Of a DNA stretch of 64,000 nt, positions 35,042 to 44,305 are shown piece after piece. The position numbers and the translations under genes were made by a program. The DNA is from Alkalilimnicola ehrlichii (lineage in GTDB: Bacteria > Pseudomonadota > Gammaproteobacteria > Nitrococcales > AK92), in the NCBI RefSeq assembly GCF_003399765.1, contig NZ_NFZV01000016.1, positions 48,707 through 112,706 of the forward strand. Reading direction: 5' to 3'. The stretch's first letter is position 1. Each line of letters starts with the position of its first letter. The notes under the pieces were generated by a model. That model saw only the letters and a program-made list of their open reading frames with translations, was not told the DNA's origin and did not search any database.

Positions 35042-35901
35042 ATGAAAACGGATATTTCCCACCTGCCGGATAATAAGCAGCGCGAGCTGCGCTTGGTCGT
35101 AGAAACCATCACTGCCTTGGTGGACGTGGAACTGATCATCCTGTTCGGTAGCCACGCCCGCGGTAATTGGGTAGAGGATAGCTACGTCGAAGGGCACATC
35201 ACCTACGAGTACCGCAGCGACTACGATTTGCTGGTGGTCACCGATCTGGTACGGACGAAGAAATCCAAACCGCTATGGAGCAAGGTCGAGCAACGACTGC
35301 ATAAACATCCGGCCTTAAAGACCTGGCCGAATCTGATGGTGGAAGACTACCGACCGCTGCAAAAACGCTTGCGGGAAGGGCATTATTTCTACTCGGACAT
35401 TTACCGGGAAGGTATCTTGCTCTATGAGAGCGGGCGAATTGAGCTAGAGCCACCGGGCAAGCTGGATGCCGAAGGGCGCCGAGCGCAAGCCGAGGAGGAC
35501 TTCGAGTTCTGGTTTGGCAGCGCCCAAGGGTTCTTTAATCAGTTTCGGCTTGCCCTCGATAGCGGAGAGCTGGCCATAGCGGCTTTTCTGCTTCATCAGG
35601 CTACTGAGCGTTTCTATAACGCGGTTATCCTGGTCTATACCGGCTATAAGGCGAAAGAGCACAACTTAGAAAAACTTATTTCGCACGTCTCTCGTTGCGA
35701 TCCGCGTTTTTACCGCTTTTCCCACAGGTTACCGACGACGATAAGCGGCGCTTCAAGCTTTTGAAGAAAGCCTATATCGATTCTCGTTATGACAAAAAGT
35801 ACGCGGTTACCCGCGAGGATCTAGATTGGCTCGGCGAACGTGTGGAAAAGCTGCAAGCATTGGCGGAGCAGTCTTGCCGGGAGCGGATTCAAAACTTTTA
35901 A
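35042..35901 (+). CDS. Fused nucleotidyltransferase-HEPN protein (copy C, one apparent frameshift)
   Basis: This is a diverged homologue of the gene at 26063-26938, about 286 residues. The nucleotidyltransferase motifs are LIILFGSHARGNWVEDSY and YRSDYDLLVVTD. The HEPN part has FFNQFRLALDSGELAIAAFLLHQATERFYNAVI and LKKAYIDSRYDKKYAVTREDLDWL. The frame breaks at TTTT 35717-35720: DPRFYRF continues as FPQVTDDDKRRFKLLKKAYI. One restored T gives a normal full-length protein. It begins MKTDISHLPDNKQRELRL, parallel to MRTSLSHLPAEKQQELEQ in copy B. Confidence 0.8.
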
Positions 35902-36000
35902 CGCAGGCTGAGGCATAGCTGGTTATCGGTAAGCGCAAGGCGTTCGGCCGCTCGCGGCCGGACTCCTGCGCGCGCCACAGAGGCGAGGAGACTCGGTGGA

Positions 36001-36369
36001 ATGAACTTCGGAAAAACGACGCCGATCCTTCGTATCTTCGATGAAACGAAGGCGAAGGAATTCTATGTTGGATTCCTGGGCTTTAAAGTGGATTGGGAGC
36101 ACCGGTTTGCCGAGGGAATGCCGCTGTACATGCAGATCTCGAAGGATGGCTGCATTCTGCACTTGTCGGAACATCATGGCGATAGCTGTCCGGGCGCGGC
36201 TCTCCGCATCGAAACCGGCGAGGTCGAGCGTTTCCACCAGCAGCTTGTCGCTGCGGGTTATGCCTACGCCAAGCCAGTACTTAAGGAGATGCCCTGGGGG
36301 AGCAAAGACATGTCGGTAACCGATCCGTTCGGGAACAAGCTTACCTTCACCAACTCGATCGGCACCTAA
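36001..36369 (+). CDS. VOC superfamily / bleomycin-resistance-like protein
   Basis: This 122-residue protein fits one VOC module pair. LRIFDETKAKEFYVGFLGFKVDW and PLYMQISKDGCILHLSEHHGD form the first half. GEVERFHQQLVAAGY and MSVTDPFGNKLTFTNSIG, with the usual DPFGN turn, form the second. That is the bleomycin-binding/glyoxalase-like layout; sequestration of an antibiotic is possible but not shown. GAGGCGAGGAG precedes the ATG. It stands between the nucleotidyltransferase-HEPN gene and a GST. Confidence 0.85.
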   Translation: MNFGKTTPILRIFDETKAKEFYVGFLGFKVDWEHRFAEGMPLYMQISKDGCILHLSEHHGDSCPGAALRIETGEVERFHQQLVAAGYAYAKPVLKEMPWGSKDMSVTDPFGNKLTFTNSIGT

Positions 36370-36484
36370 GGCGTGAAACCAGAGCCCGATCTTAATCGGC
36401 GGGCTTCGGCCCAAATTGTGCTCGCCCCGTTTACCGCTCTGGCGGAGCACGCTAACTAATCGCCTTAACGAGAGAAGACACTCT

Positions 36485-37123
36485 ATGACCGAGCTGGTCC
36501 TCACCACTTTCGATTGGGTTCCCGAGATGCCGCGGGGCTATGTGCGCGATATACGTGTACGTTGGGCATTGGAAGAGGCCCGGTTGCCCTACAGCGTCGA
36601 GAGCGTGCCTTTTCGCGCTCGCGCTGCCGCGCATTTCTCAAAGCAACCTTTCGGGCAGGTACCATGGCTAACCGATGGCGACATCTCAATCTTCGAAAGC
36701 GGTGCGATCCTGCTCCATCTGGGCGAGCGTAGCGACGCGTTGATGCCTACCGATCCGCGCAGTCGCAGCGAGGTTATAGAGTGGCTCTTCGCTGCGCTCA
36801 ACTCGGTCGAGGCGGCAAGCCTGCCCTGGTCCCTATTCAAGTTCTCCGGCGACACCACCGAAACGCCGGGGCGAACGCATCTGGATGAGTTCCTCAAGGC
36901 CCGGCTGCAACATATGGAAAAGGTATTGGCAGAGCGCGAATGGCTAGCCGCTACTTTTTCCGTCGCCGATATACTGATGGCGGATGTACTGCGCCTGGTC
37001 GACCGATTCGACGGGTTGGCGAGACACCCTGCTTGTCGCGCCTATATCGCACGCGCCACGGACCGCCCTTCCTTCCAGAAGGCGTATGCGGACCAGATGG
37101 CGCATTTCGCGGCGGCAGACTAA
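36485..37123 (+). CDS. Glutathione S-transferase family protein
   Basis: This is a 212-residue protein. The N-terminal thioredoxin-like domain has YVRDIRVRWALEEARLPYSVES, FGQVPWLTDGDISIFESGAILLHLGE, with the cis-proline VPWL and the glutathione-binding ES pair. A helical C-terminal domain follows, with FSVADILMADVLRLVDRFDG, the N-capping box region. It probably conjugates or binds glutathione in detoxification. The start at 36485 is preferred over 36416, which would add a non-GST leader. Confidence 0.88.
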   Translation: MTELVLTTFDWVPEMPRGYVRDIRVRWALEEARLPYSVESVPFRARAAAHFSKQPFGQVPWLTDGDISIFESGAILLHLGERSDALMPTDPRSRSEVIEWLFAALNSVEAASLPWSLFKFSGDTTETPGRTHLDEFLKARLQHMEKVLAEREWLAATFSVADILMADVLRLVDRFDGLARHPACRAYIARATDRPSFQKAYADQMAHFAAAD

Positions 37124-37248
37124 GAAAACCGGCACCTGTTTTCACTACAGATTACGCATCCTAATGAACACAAAGCACTAGACCGCGGCTACGGCGGACA
37201 ATTTCGCCACCATTGAATTTCGCGTTGTTGCCTACCGAGGAGATCAAG

Positions 37249-37617
37249 ATGCATCGTCGTTTTTCGCGAAACATTGCTCCCTACGTCGAAGCGGAGTTGG
37301 CTAATGCCCGCCAGGCCAGGCTAACCGACGATACGGCACGGGAGTTTGCGCATTTGGAGCGAGCCCATGTGCTTGGGCAAGAATCCACCTACTGGCACGT
37401 CAAGGTTCATCTGCTGATGCTGACGTGGGCCATACGCAACCGTTCAATTAGAGAAATGCTCGGCCAGATAGTGCGAGTCGTTGGCGCGGCCACTAAAACG
37501 GCGCTCGGGCTAGTGCCACAAGGTAATACCGGTGGCGCGAATGTCAGCCCGTTCAGGAAAATGCCCATTACCCCGGATTTAGCCGCTTTGCTTCGCAAGG
37601 CGAAGTCCGGCGTATAG
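37249..37617 (+). CDS. DUF3703-like protein
   Basis: This is a 122-residue protein starting MHRRFSRNIAPYVEAELANA. The pattern LANARQARLTDDTAREFAHLERAHVLGQESTYWHVKVHLLMLTWAIRN fits DUF3703, a family I recall near metal-resistance and transporter genes. It is rich in histidine, which could bind a metal; this is inference. GAGGAGATC precedes the ATG. The longer frame to 37213 is not preferred. Confidence 0.7.
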   Translation: MHRRFSRNIAPYVEAELANARQARLTDDTAREFAHLERAHVLGQESTYWHVKVHLLMLTWAIRNRSIREMLGQIVRVVGAATKTALGLVPQGNTGGANVSPFRKMPITPDLAALLRKAKSGV

Positions 37618-37651
37618 CAAGCGCTCGGACGTCCCGTTTTAGTTCCATGCG

Positions 37652-37686
37652 GTTTAGATGGGGGCATTAAACAGCCCCATCTAAAC
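37652..37686. terminator. Hairpin after the DUF3703 gene
   Basis: A perfect 12-bp inverted repeat GTTTAGATGGGG / CCCCATCTAAAC encloses an 11-base loop 34 bases after the DUF3703 stop. There is no T tract; a C run follows. It may act as a terminator or an mRNA end protector. Confidence 0.5.
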
Positions 37687-37717
37687 GCCCCCCCAAGCCG
37701 AGCGCACTGACAATAAA

Positions 37718-38401
37718 ATGAATCAGGCCACGAATTCTCGTGCCTCACTTCCTGCCTCGGGGCAACCGGTCCAACTCTCCCCCTTAGCGCAACAATTAAG
37801 CGAAGCCGCCCAACGCTCGGCGGAACGCGACAGCACCTTAAGCCATCGCGCGTTAGGAGAGCAGGGCGAGTCGCTGTTAAACCAGATCCACGGCAATCAT
37901 TACCATACCAACAAGGCTCGGCACGACAGCGAGGTGCCGAATACCGACGGCCCAGCGCTGCTGGAACGTGCTCGACAGGCCACGGAGTTCGTCAATAGCG
38001 CCAATACCGACGCCGAAACGCCCAACCCGTTTGCAGGCTTATCGCGCGAACAGCTATCGCTGATCATCTATGACGACAGCGGTACGTTTACCGTTAACGA
38101 ACGCCGGGCGGCTCATCACGAAGCCTATCGGCAAGAACAGGCCTGGAAGCGAGCCGTCGTCGATAAGGCTATGGACGAATATAATCGCACCGGCAAGATG
38201 ACCAACTTCTATACAGAAGTCCTCGCGCATTATGAATCCCTGCCGCCTATCGAGCAGGCGCAACTACCAGCGAATTACAAAGCCGATCTGCAAATGCGAA
38301 TTGCCGATCAGACTGACCGGCGACCGAGTGCCGAGAACAACCCGGACAATCTCTTCTCGCTGTTAAACACCGTCTTCGCCGACACGTTCGTACGACGCTA
38401 A
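37718..38401 (+). CDS. Conserved-looking protein of unknown function
   Basis: This is a 227-residue hydrophilic protein without signal peptide or membrane segment. The N-terminal third is low-complexity (SRASLPASGQPVQLSPLAQQ). A well-ordered C-terminal part contains LSREQLSLIIYDDSGTFTVN, ERRAAHHEAYRQEQAWKRAV and VDKAMDEYNRTGKMTNFYTE. The second block looks conserved, and I recall similar pseudomonad hypothetical proteins, but I cannot assign a family. It is a single gene, convergent with the HlyD-type gene downstream. Confidence 0.6.
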   Translation: MNQATNSRASLPASGQPVQLSPLAQQLSEAAQRSAERDSTLSHRALGEQGESLLNQIHGNHYHTNKARHDSEVPNTDGPALLERARQATEFVNSANTDAETPNPFAGLSREQLSLIIYDDSGTFTVNERRAAHHEAYRQEQAWKRAVVDKAMDEYNRTGKMTNFYTEVLAHYESLPPIEQAQLPANYKADLQMRIADQTDRRPSAENNPDNLFSLLNTVFADTFVRR

Positions 38402-38487
38402 AGTCCGGGATACACAAGCAAGGATCGTTGGGCCGTCCGCACAGGCAGTCCGCCATCCGCGCCATGCACTCCCGGCTATGCGGGCTC

Positions 38488-39675
38488 CTAACGTGGGGCG
38501 ACCCGACTGCCAGCCTCTATTGCTGGAGCCGGGTGAACGATAACGACTTCGCCTGGCTCCAGCCCATCGACGATTTGCGCCCGCAAGTCGGCGCGCCGAC
38601 CGATACGCACCGGTCTTAACTCGGCCCGCCCGTCGATAACGACGAAGCTTGCCCAACCCTCGGCCCGCCGAAACACAGCCCCTTCCGGCACTTGTAGCGT
38701 CTCATCGTCTTGCCAAAGAATGAAACTGGCATCTACGTGATAATCATCGCCTAACCGCTCCCACTGCTCGCCTGGCGAAAGCAAGTCGGCGATAACCGTG
38801 ACGCGCTGCTCCTCGACGCCCAAGGCAGAGACTTCGGTGAAGCCAGCCGGCTCAATGGTGCGCACCGCTGCTTGCAGGTCCTCCCCACCCCATCGCAGTA
38901 TCCGTACCGCCATGCCCGGACGCAGCCGAACGGCATCCGCAGACAGTACGTCAACGGCGATCTCCAACACAGCCGGATCGCCAATATCCAGTAGCGGCTC
39001 CCCTGCACTCACCACACCTTCGCTCTGTCGCCGCAAGGCGAGCAGCCTTCCCCCTACCGGGGCGGTGATCGTTACCGTTTTGCGGGGGCCGCTCGCCTCC
39101 GCCGGCCATTCGCGCAGGAGTGCTTGCGCAGCGGCAAGTTCATGGCGGGCAATATCGCGGTTGAATTCCGCCGAACGTAGGTTGGCACGGGCTTCCAATA
39201 CCGCCGCGCGCGCTTGTTCGAACTCGATTTCGGCAACATCGTCGGCGGCGAGCTGCCGACGAACGCGATCGTAGCGGCGCTCGGCGAGCTCTGCCACAGC
39301 AGCCGCCGCCTCGCGCTGGGCACCGGCTTGTTCGACCCGCGATTCGGCGCGGTCCAGACTCGCTTCGGCCTCCGCACGCGCTCGCGCATCAAGCGGCGCT
39401 GGCTGCGCGGGCGCAATGCGGGCCACTACCTCGCCCTGCTCCACGCTGTCGCCAACGCGCAGGCCGATTCGCTGCAAGTGTCCGGTGACCGGCGCTGACA
39501 CCACATAGCGGTCCTGCACTCGGCTCACGCCTTGCCGATCAACGGTGACGACTAAAGGCGCACGTTCAACCACCGCCGTATCGACCAAAATCGGGCGCGG
39601 ACGAAACGCTAATGCCAATAGCAGCACGACGAAGGCGCCAATAAGAAAAATCACAATGCGCTTGCGCGAAGACAC
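38488..39675 (-). CDS. HlyD/RND-type periplasmic adaptor protein
   Basis: This 395-residue protein has a GTG start and GGGAG 8 bases before it. One N-terminal membrane anchor (IVIFLIGAFVVLLLALAF) precedes the lipoyl half VVSAPVTGHLQRIGLRVGDSVEQGEVVARI. A coiled-coil hairpin of about 120 residues rich in Ala/Glu/Arg follows, then the second lipoyl half ITAPVGGRLLALRRQSEGVVSAGEPLLDIGD. Beta-barrel and membrane-proximal domains finish it. It is the third gene of an ABC/permease/adaptor operon and links the permease to the periplasm, perhaps to a TolC-like channel elsewhere. Confidence 0.9.
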   Translation of the reverse strand: MSSRKRIVIFLIGAFVVLLLALAFRPRPILVDTAVVERAPLVVTVDRQGVSRVQDRYVVSAPVTGHLQRIGLRVGDSVEQGEVVARIAPAQPAPLDARARAEAEASLDRAESRVEQAGAQREAAAAVAELAERRYDRVRRQLAADDVAEIEFEQARAAVLEARANLRSAEFNRDIARHELAAAQALLREWPAEASGPRKTVTITAPVGGRLLALRRQSEGVVSAGEPLLDIGDPAVLEIAVDVLSADAVRLRPGMAVRILRWGGEDLQAAVRTIEPAGFTEVSALGVEEQRVTVIADLLSPGEQWERLGDDYHVDASFILWQDDETLQVPEGAVFRRAEGWASFVVIDGRAELRPVRIGRRADLRAQIVDGLEPGEVVIVHPAPAIEAGSRVAPR

Positions 39676-39679
39676 GTTA

Positions 39680-42041
39680 TTACTCCCGAGCCTTAAGGGC
39701 GGACACGATGTCCAGCCGGTCGAGCTGGCGACCTACCAACAGAGCCGACAAGAGGGCCGCTGCCAACACTGTTGCCGCGGCAATTCCGTAAGTCGACGGT
39801 TCAATGATCACAGGTATCCGGTAAAGATCGGATTCAAAGCCCGCTAGCATCCAATGCGTCAAGCCTATACCGATCAAAAACCCGGCAGAATCGCGAGCAC
39901 GGTCAACAACATCAACTCCCCCAACAAGATGTAGGCTACTTCGCCTTTGCTATATCCAAGCACACGCATGCTGGCCAATTCCCAAGCCCGCTCCGCCAAG
40001 GCAATACGTGCGCTGTTGTAGACCACCCCGAAAGCGATAATACCGGCCAGCAGAGTGATCACCAGGTCGAGCACCCCGGCCACATCGCCCATGGTCTGCT
40101 CGAAGTTCTGGATCGCCAATTCGCGCCGACTCACTGAGGCGATCCGCGGCATGTCCTCCAGGGCTCGGAACAGCGCATCCCGCTCAGCTGGATCAACCGC
40201 TAGATAGGCCCCCGAAATGGCACTCCCTTCACCAAGCAGTCGGTTCAGCCCATTCAGGCTCATATACCCATTCGCGCCGAAGTACTCGTGCACCAGCCCG
40301 GCGACGGGCACCCAAAGCTGAGGACGGGTGCCCTCCAACACCTGAATCTCGACCAGGTCACCGCTTTCTACACCCAGCATGCGACCCAGAAAATCAGTCA
40401 ATACGATGCCCTCATCCGGCATTCTGATCGATTCGCCGTCAGCGTCGAGCGCACGGTGTAGCCGCGGCTCAGCCGTGAATCCCTGGATCGCGGTGCGGAA
40501 GCTACGGTGCCCGGTACGCAGCTCGACCGGGACCGTGCGAAACGGCTCTGCGTAGAGCACGCCAGGCAAACTGTGCAGGCTGAACAAGGCTTCGTGCGAG
40601 GTCGGTTGGACGAAAGTCACGGTCATGTCTTCCCGCGCCGCAACGCCGAAGTGAAAATCGATCACATAGGTAATCGAGTCCTGGCTGAAGCGGCCGATCA
40701 TGACGATGCCCACGGCAAACGCGATACCCATTACCGACAACGCCGACTTTACCGGTTGCCGCTCAAGGTGGCGGACGATCATTCGGGTCGGTTGGTCGAG
40801 ATAACGCCTGACACCAAGCCGTTCGAGTAGCGTTTCCCGGTAATTCGCGGGCGGCTCCGGCCGCATGGCTTCGGCCGGCGGCATACGCACGGCACGCCAG
40901 ACGGCGCTTAGGGTGCCAAGAAACACCGCAGCCGCCGTCACCATGATCCCAATCAGTACCGTATTCGGCCGCAAAGCGTAGTCAAGATAAGGGAAGGTAA
41001 AAAATCGCCTAGCATCTGGCTCATTCCCCGACCTAACCAGATACCGAACACGATGCCGAGCGCACCGCCAAGCACGACGATCACCGCCACCATCGCCATA
41101 TAGTGCAGACCGACGGCGAGATTACTGTAGCCAAAGGCTTTGAGGATGGCTATTTGGTCGCGCTGGTTGCGGATCAGTCGGCCGACGACCACATTAAGAA
41201 GAAACGCCGCAACAGCGAGAAAAATCAATGGGACGGCGCCAGTCATGTTTTCGATCTGCTCGATCTCGTCGCGCAGAAAACGGTGCGAGAGCTGCAAATC
41301 TCGGTCATGAGCGCCGAGTCCGCCGTAGGGCGCGAGGACAAGATCGAGTCGCTCGATGACTTCCCGTGCCGACACCTCGGGCGCATGCGTCAGCACCACA
41401 CTGTTGAACGCCCCCTCCATGTCGAAGGCGGTCGCCATCGGCGTGCGATTCATCCATATGACGGTGAAGTGGCGAAAGTCGGGGAACAGGTCGCCGGGCC
41501 GAACCTGGTAGATATACTCGGGGGACAGCCCGATGCCTACCACGCTAAGCGGCTGTTCGCGACCGTTGAGAATGGCGTTAAGCGTAATGCCCGGCTCAAT
41601 GCCGTGTTCGGCAGCAAAGGCCTCGCCCAACACCACTTCGTCAGCCCGCCCCGGCAGCGGCAAGCGCCCGGCCGTCACATAGACTTCATTAAGGCGTGAT
41701 ACACCCTCGTCCGGTATCGAAACGAGTTCGGCGGTGATCGGCTCGGAATAACCGGCGAGGCTGATTCTCGCTTGTTCCACTACGCGCGTCTGCACGGCGG
41801 TAACGCCCGGGAGGGTTGCGATACGCTCGGCTACCGTCTCAGGTGCTCGGTTCAGGCGAGCGAAGATATCGGCGAACCGGGCTTCGGCGTAAAAGCGTGT
41901 CTTGGTCGATTGCAGCGAATCGAGCGTACTCGCCAAGCCGATGAAAGCGCCGACCCCGGCCGCCAATACTAGAGCGATCGCGGCAATCTGACCTTTCAGC
42001 CCCCACAAGTCCCGTAGCAGTTTACGGTTTAGCGTACGCAC
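39680..42041 (-). CDS. FtsX-like ABC transporter permease (two apparent frameshifts)
   Basis: Three consecutive frames form one permease of about 786 residues. The first starts RTLNRKLLRDLWGLKGQIAAI and holds FtsX repeat one (RNQRDQIAILKAFGYSNLAVG). The second holds the linker and repeat two (ALAERAWELASMRVLGYSKGEVAYIL). The third gives the last membrane helices. The breaks are at the A run 40999-41004 (LGDF to FTFPYLDYALRPN) and at AAAAA 39876-39880 (LPGF to LIGIGLTH); each needs one base. It has the FtsX-like layout of four-plus membrane helices and large periplasmic domains, in a LolCDE/MacB-like exporter with the flanking genes. Confidence 0.85.
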
Positions 42042-42046
42042 CGGCG

Positions 42047-42781
42047 CTACCAGCTCAACTCCGAAGGCGGTCGCCGTTCGGCGTTCTCGTGTATGGCGCG
42101 AATACCGCCGTTACTCATGTCGATAACGCGGTGCGCCATGTCAGCAATGCTCGCATTATGGGTGATAACCACCGTCGTCGTACCCAGCTCGCGGTTGACC
42201 CGATCCAGCGCCTCTAAGACTACGACACCGGTCTTGGAGTCGAGCGCTCCGGTGGGCTCGTCGCAAAGCAATACGGTGGGATTTTTCGCGATAGCCCGTG
42301 CTATCGCGACCCGTTGTTGCTCGCCGCCCGAGAGTTGAGAAGGGAAGTGATCCAGACGTTCCGCCAGCCCGACCAGTTCGAGCGCCGCCTCCGGTTGCAT
42401 CGGGGCACGGGCGATTTCTGTTACGACTTGTACGTTCTCACGCGCCGTAAGGCTGGGAATGAGATTATAGAATTGGAACACAAAACCGACGTGGTAGCGG
42501 CGATACGCCGTCAACTGGCGTTCGGAAGCTCGGGTCAGTTCTTGGCCGCGGTAGACCACCTTGCCGGCACTGGGCACATCGAGCCCGCCTAAGATATTCA
42601 GCAACGTCGACTTGCCGCTTCCGGATGCACCCAGCAACACCACGAACTCGCCCGCGTACAGCTCTAGATCAACACTACGCAGCGCGTGTACCGCCACCTC
42701 GCCTACTTGGTAGACCTTGGCAAGCCGCTCAGCATGGAAAACTACTTCCCTTTCCCGCGGACCACTGGCCTGTAAACTCAA
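42047..42781 (-). CDS. ABC transporter ATP-binding protein (LolD/MacB type)
   Basis: The ATPase has Walker A ([18 protein letters not shown]), Q-loop [18 protein letters not shown], signature [14 protein letters not shown], Walker [13 protein letters not shown], and the H-loop VVITHNAS. It is typical of LolD-like enzymes that serve FtsX-type permeases. A TTG start at 42781 with GGAGC upstream gives 244 residues, the usual length. The longer frame to 42871 adds a leader unlike the family. It is five bases ahead of the permease gene and starts the operon. Confidence 0.88.
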   Translation of the reverse strand: MSLQASGPREREVVFHAERLAKVYQVGEVAVHALRSVDLELYAGEFVVLLGASGSGKSTLLNILGGLDVPSAGKVVYRGQELTRASERQLTAYRRYHVGFVFQFYNLIPSLTARENVQVVTEIARAPMQPEAALELVGLAERLDHFPSQLSGGEQQRVAIARAIAKNPTVLLCDEPTGALDSKTGVVVLEALDRVNRELGTTTVVITHNASIADMAHRVIDMSNGGIRAIHENAERRPPSELSW

Positions 42782-42943
42782 TGGAAATGCTCCAATAGCT
42801 AACTCGAAGTGCGTCACACACCACCGATGATACGTGAGAAAACCGCGAAGTTCTTCACGGTAAAGGCGCATCGCCGTATGAGTCTTGAGCTAAACTCGCT
42901 AGAGGAGCGGAAGGGACAGGCTCGGGACCAAGGCAGGCACCGT

Positions 42944-44242
42944 TCACTCCTGCAGGCAGCCGCGCAATTCGCGGACGAAGCGTTTGGAGACCGCAGCATC
43001 CAGACCGGACGCCGTGACCCGCAGCGCCCGCACGGGGCTGCCGATCGCGAAGACATCGCCGCGCCGAACAAGCCAGCCCTGGTGCGCCAGGTTTTCTACC
43101 ACCGAATCCGGATTGGCTGTTATAGGTATCCAGACGTTTAAACCGTCGCAGGGCGCCATCGCCTGTATACCCTCGTCGGCCAGCGCGGTGACGAGTAGCC
43201 CGCGCCGGCGCGCGTAGGTACGCCCGGCCGCACGTATGCGATCCATCGCCGTCTGAGATTCGAGCAAGGCTCTGACAGCCGTCTGCAGCAAGTGGCTCAC
43301 CCACGTCGTTCCAGGCGCAAGCCGCATTCCAAGGCGACGGGCGGTTTCTTCGTCGCTGGCGACAAAGGCCAGCCTCAGATCCGGGCCGAACACCTTCGAC
43401 ACCGAACGTACAAGCGCCCAGTGCACAGTTTCCGGCGGTACGATGGAATGAAAAGGCGTCTGCGCCAACAGGGCGAAGTGATCGTCCTCGATCACCAGCA
43501 CATGAGGGTAACGCGCAAGGATGCGGCGCAGCTCGCCGGCGCGGGCCTCGCTCGTGCTACACCCGGTAGGATTGTGGGCACGAGGCGTACAGATAACGGC
43601 CTGAACACCCTGCGCAAGCGCCGCTTCCAGAGAGTCCGGCTGCATGCCCTCTGCGTCCACCGCCACACCTATGGCCTCTAGCCCCGCGGCTCGCAGCGTA
43701 TTGATACTGCCTAGAAAGCAAGGGTCCTCGACGGCCACCTTGTCGGTCGCGACGAGGTAGGCAGCCAGCAATCTCTCGATAGCGTCGACGGCGCCGTGCG
43801 CAAGCGTGAACGCGTAATCCGGCCGGCAATTCGGCCCGAGACAGCGACGCGCCAAGGCCTCCAGCTCGGGGTCGATGGTCGGCTCGCCATACAGTCTCGG
43901 TCGATAGCCACGCCTTTCGAGCGCCTCTAACGGATCAGGCAACAACGCGGGATCGGGATTACCTCCGGCCAGATCTGCAAGCGGCGAGCCAGGGGAAACG
44001 CCTTCCTGCTCGCCAGCTCCCGCCAGCGACCGAATAACGGTCCCGTTACGCCCCTGAGTTTCCGCAATTTTCGCCGCCACCAACCTCCTGTAAGCGGCAG
44101 CCACCGTATTGCGGTTAACGCCCAATTGGGATGCCAGCTCCCGCACCGGCGGCAATACTTGGCCCGCCGTGAGGCGCCCGGCGTGCACCTCACGGCGGAT
44201 ACCCTCGAATATGTCGGCAACAGTTTTTCCAGCGATGTTCAT
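42944..44242 (-). CDS. ptsJ: MocR-family regulator, PtsJ-like
   Basis: This 432-residue protein joins a GntR-type winged helix (AGQVLPPVRELASQLGVNRNTVAAAYRRL) to an aspartate-aminotransferase-fold domain. That domain has CTPRAHNPTGCS and LVRSVSKVFGPDLRLAFVAS, in which the lysine of SVSK would bind pyridoxal phosphate. MocR proteins sense pyridoxal phosphate. The divergent neighbour is a pyridoxal kinase, and PtsJ of Salmonella is known to control pdxK, which supports the assignment. A direct-repeat operator lies in the shared promoter. Confidence 0.85.
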   Translation of the reverse strand: MNIAGKTVADIFEGIRREVHAGRLTAGQVLPPVRELASQLGVNRNTVAAAYRRLVAAKIAETQGRNGTVIRSLAGAGEQEGVSPGSPLADLAGGNPDPALLPDPLEALERRGYRPRLYGEPTIDPELEALARRCLGPNCRPDYAFTLAHGAVDAIERLLAAYLVATDKVAVEDPCFLGSINTLRAAGLEAIGVAVDAEGMQPDSLEAALAQGVQAVICTPRAHNPTGCSTSEARAGELRRILARYPHVLVIEDDHFALLAQTPFHSIVPPETVHWALVRSVSKVFGPDLRLAFVASDEETARRLGMRLAPGTTWVSHLLQTAVRALLESQTAMDRIRAAGRTYARRRGLLVTALADEGIQAMAPCDGLNVWIPITANPDSVVENLAHQGWLVRRGDVFAIGSPVRALRVTASGLDAAVSKRFVRELRGCLQE

Positions 44243-44244
44243 TT

Positions 44245-44279
44245 GTCCTATGACAATGTATAGTTCGTCCTAGGACAAT
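44245..44279. promoter_or_regulatory. Direct-repeat operator between ptsJ and yggS-pdxY
   Basis: GTCCTATGACAAT (44245-44257) and GTCCTAGGACAAT (44267-44279) are near-identical direct repeats 22 bases apart, about two helical turns. They lie 2 bases before the ptsJ start and 26 bases before the yggS GTG, so binding would affect both directions. MocR regulators commonly bind direct repeats. Confidence 0.75.
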
Positions 44280-44305
44280 CATAACAGCTTGGAGAGACGA
44301 TCGTC

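Noticed and set aside
35902..36000. Possible attC ahead of the VOC gene
   Set aside because: A GC hairpin (GGCCGCTCGCGGCC) is present but no RYYYAAC/GTTRRRY pair flanks it.
36950..37150. Several short frames over the end of the GST gene
   Set aside because: They are shadows of the GST coding sequence in other frames.
19386..38401. CRISPR array or prophage in the accessory stretch
   Set aside because: No regular direct repeats with spacers, and no phage structural, terminase or integrase genes other than the intI remnant.
40990..41010. Possible programmed -1 frameshift at the A/T run in the FtsX-like permease
   Set aside because: A slippery run is present, but about a dozen unrelated genes show the same one-base loss, so a common technical cause is simpler.
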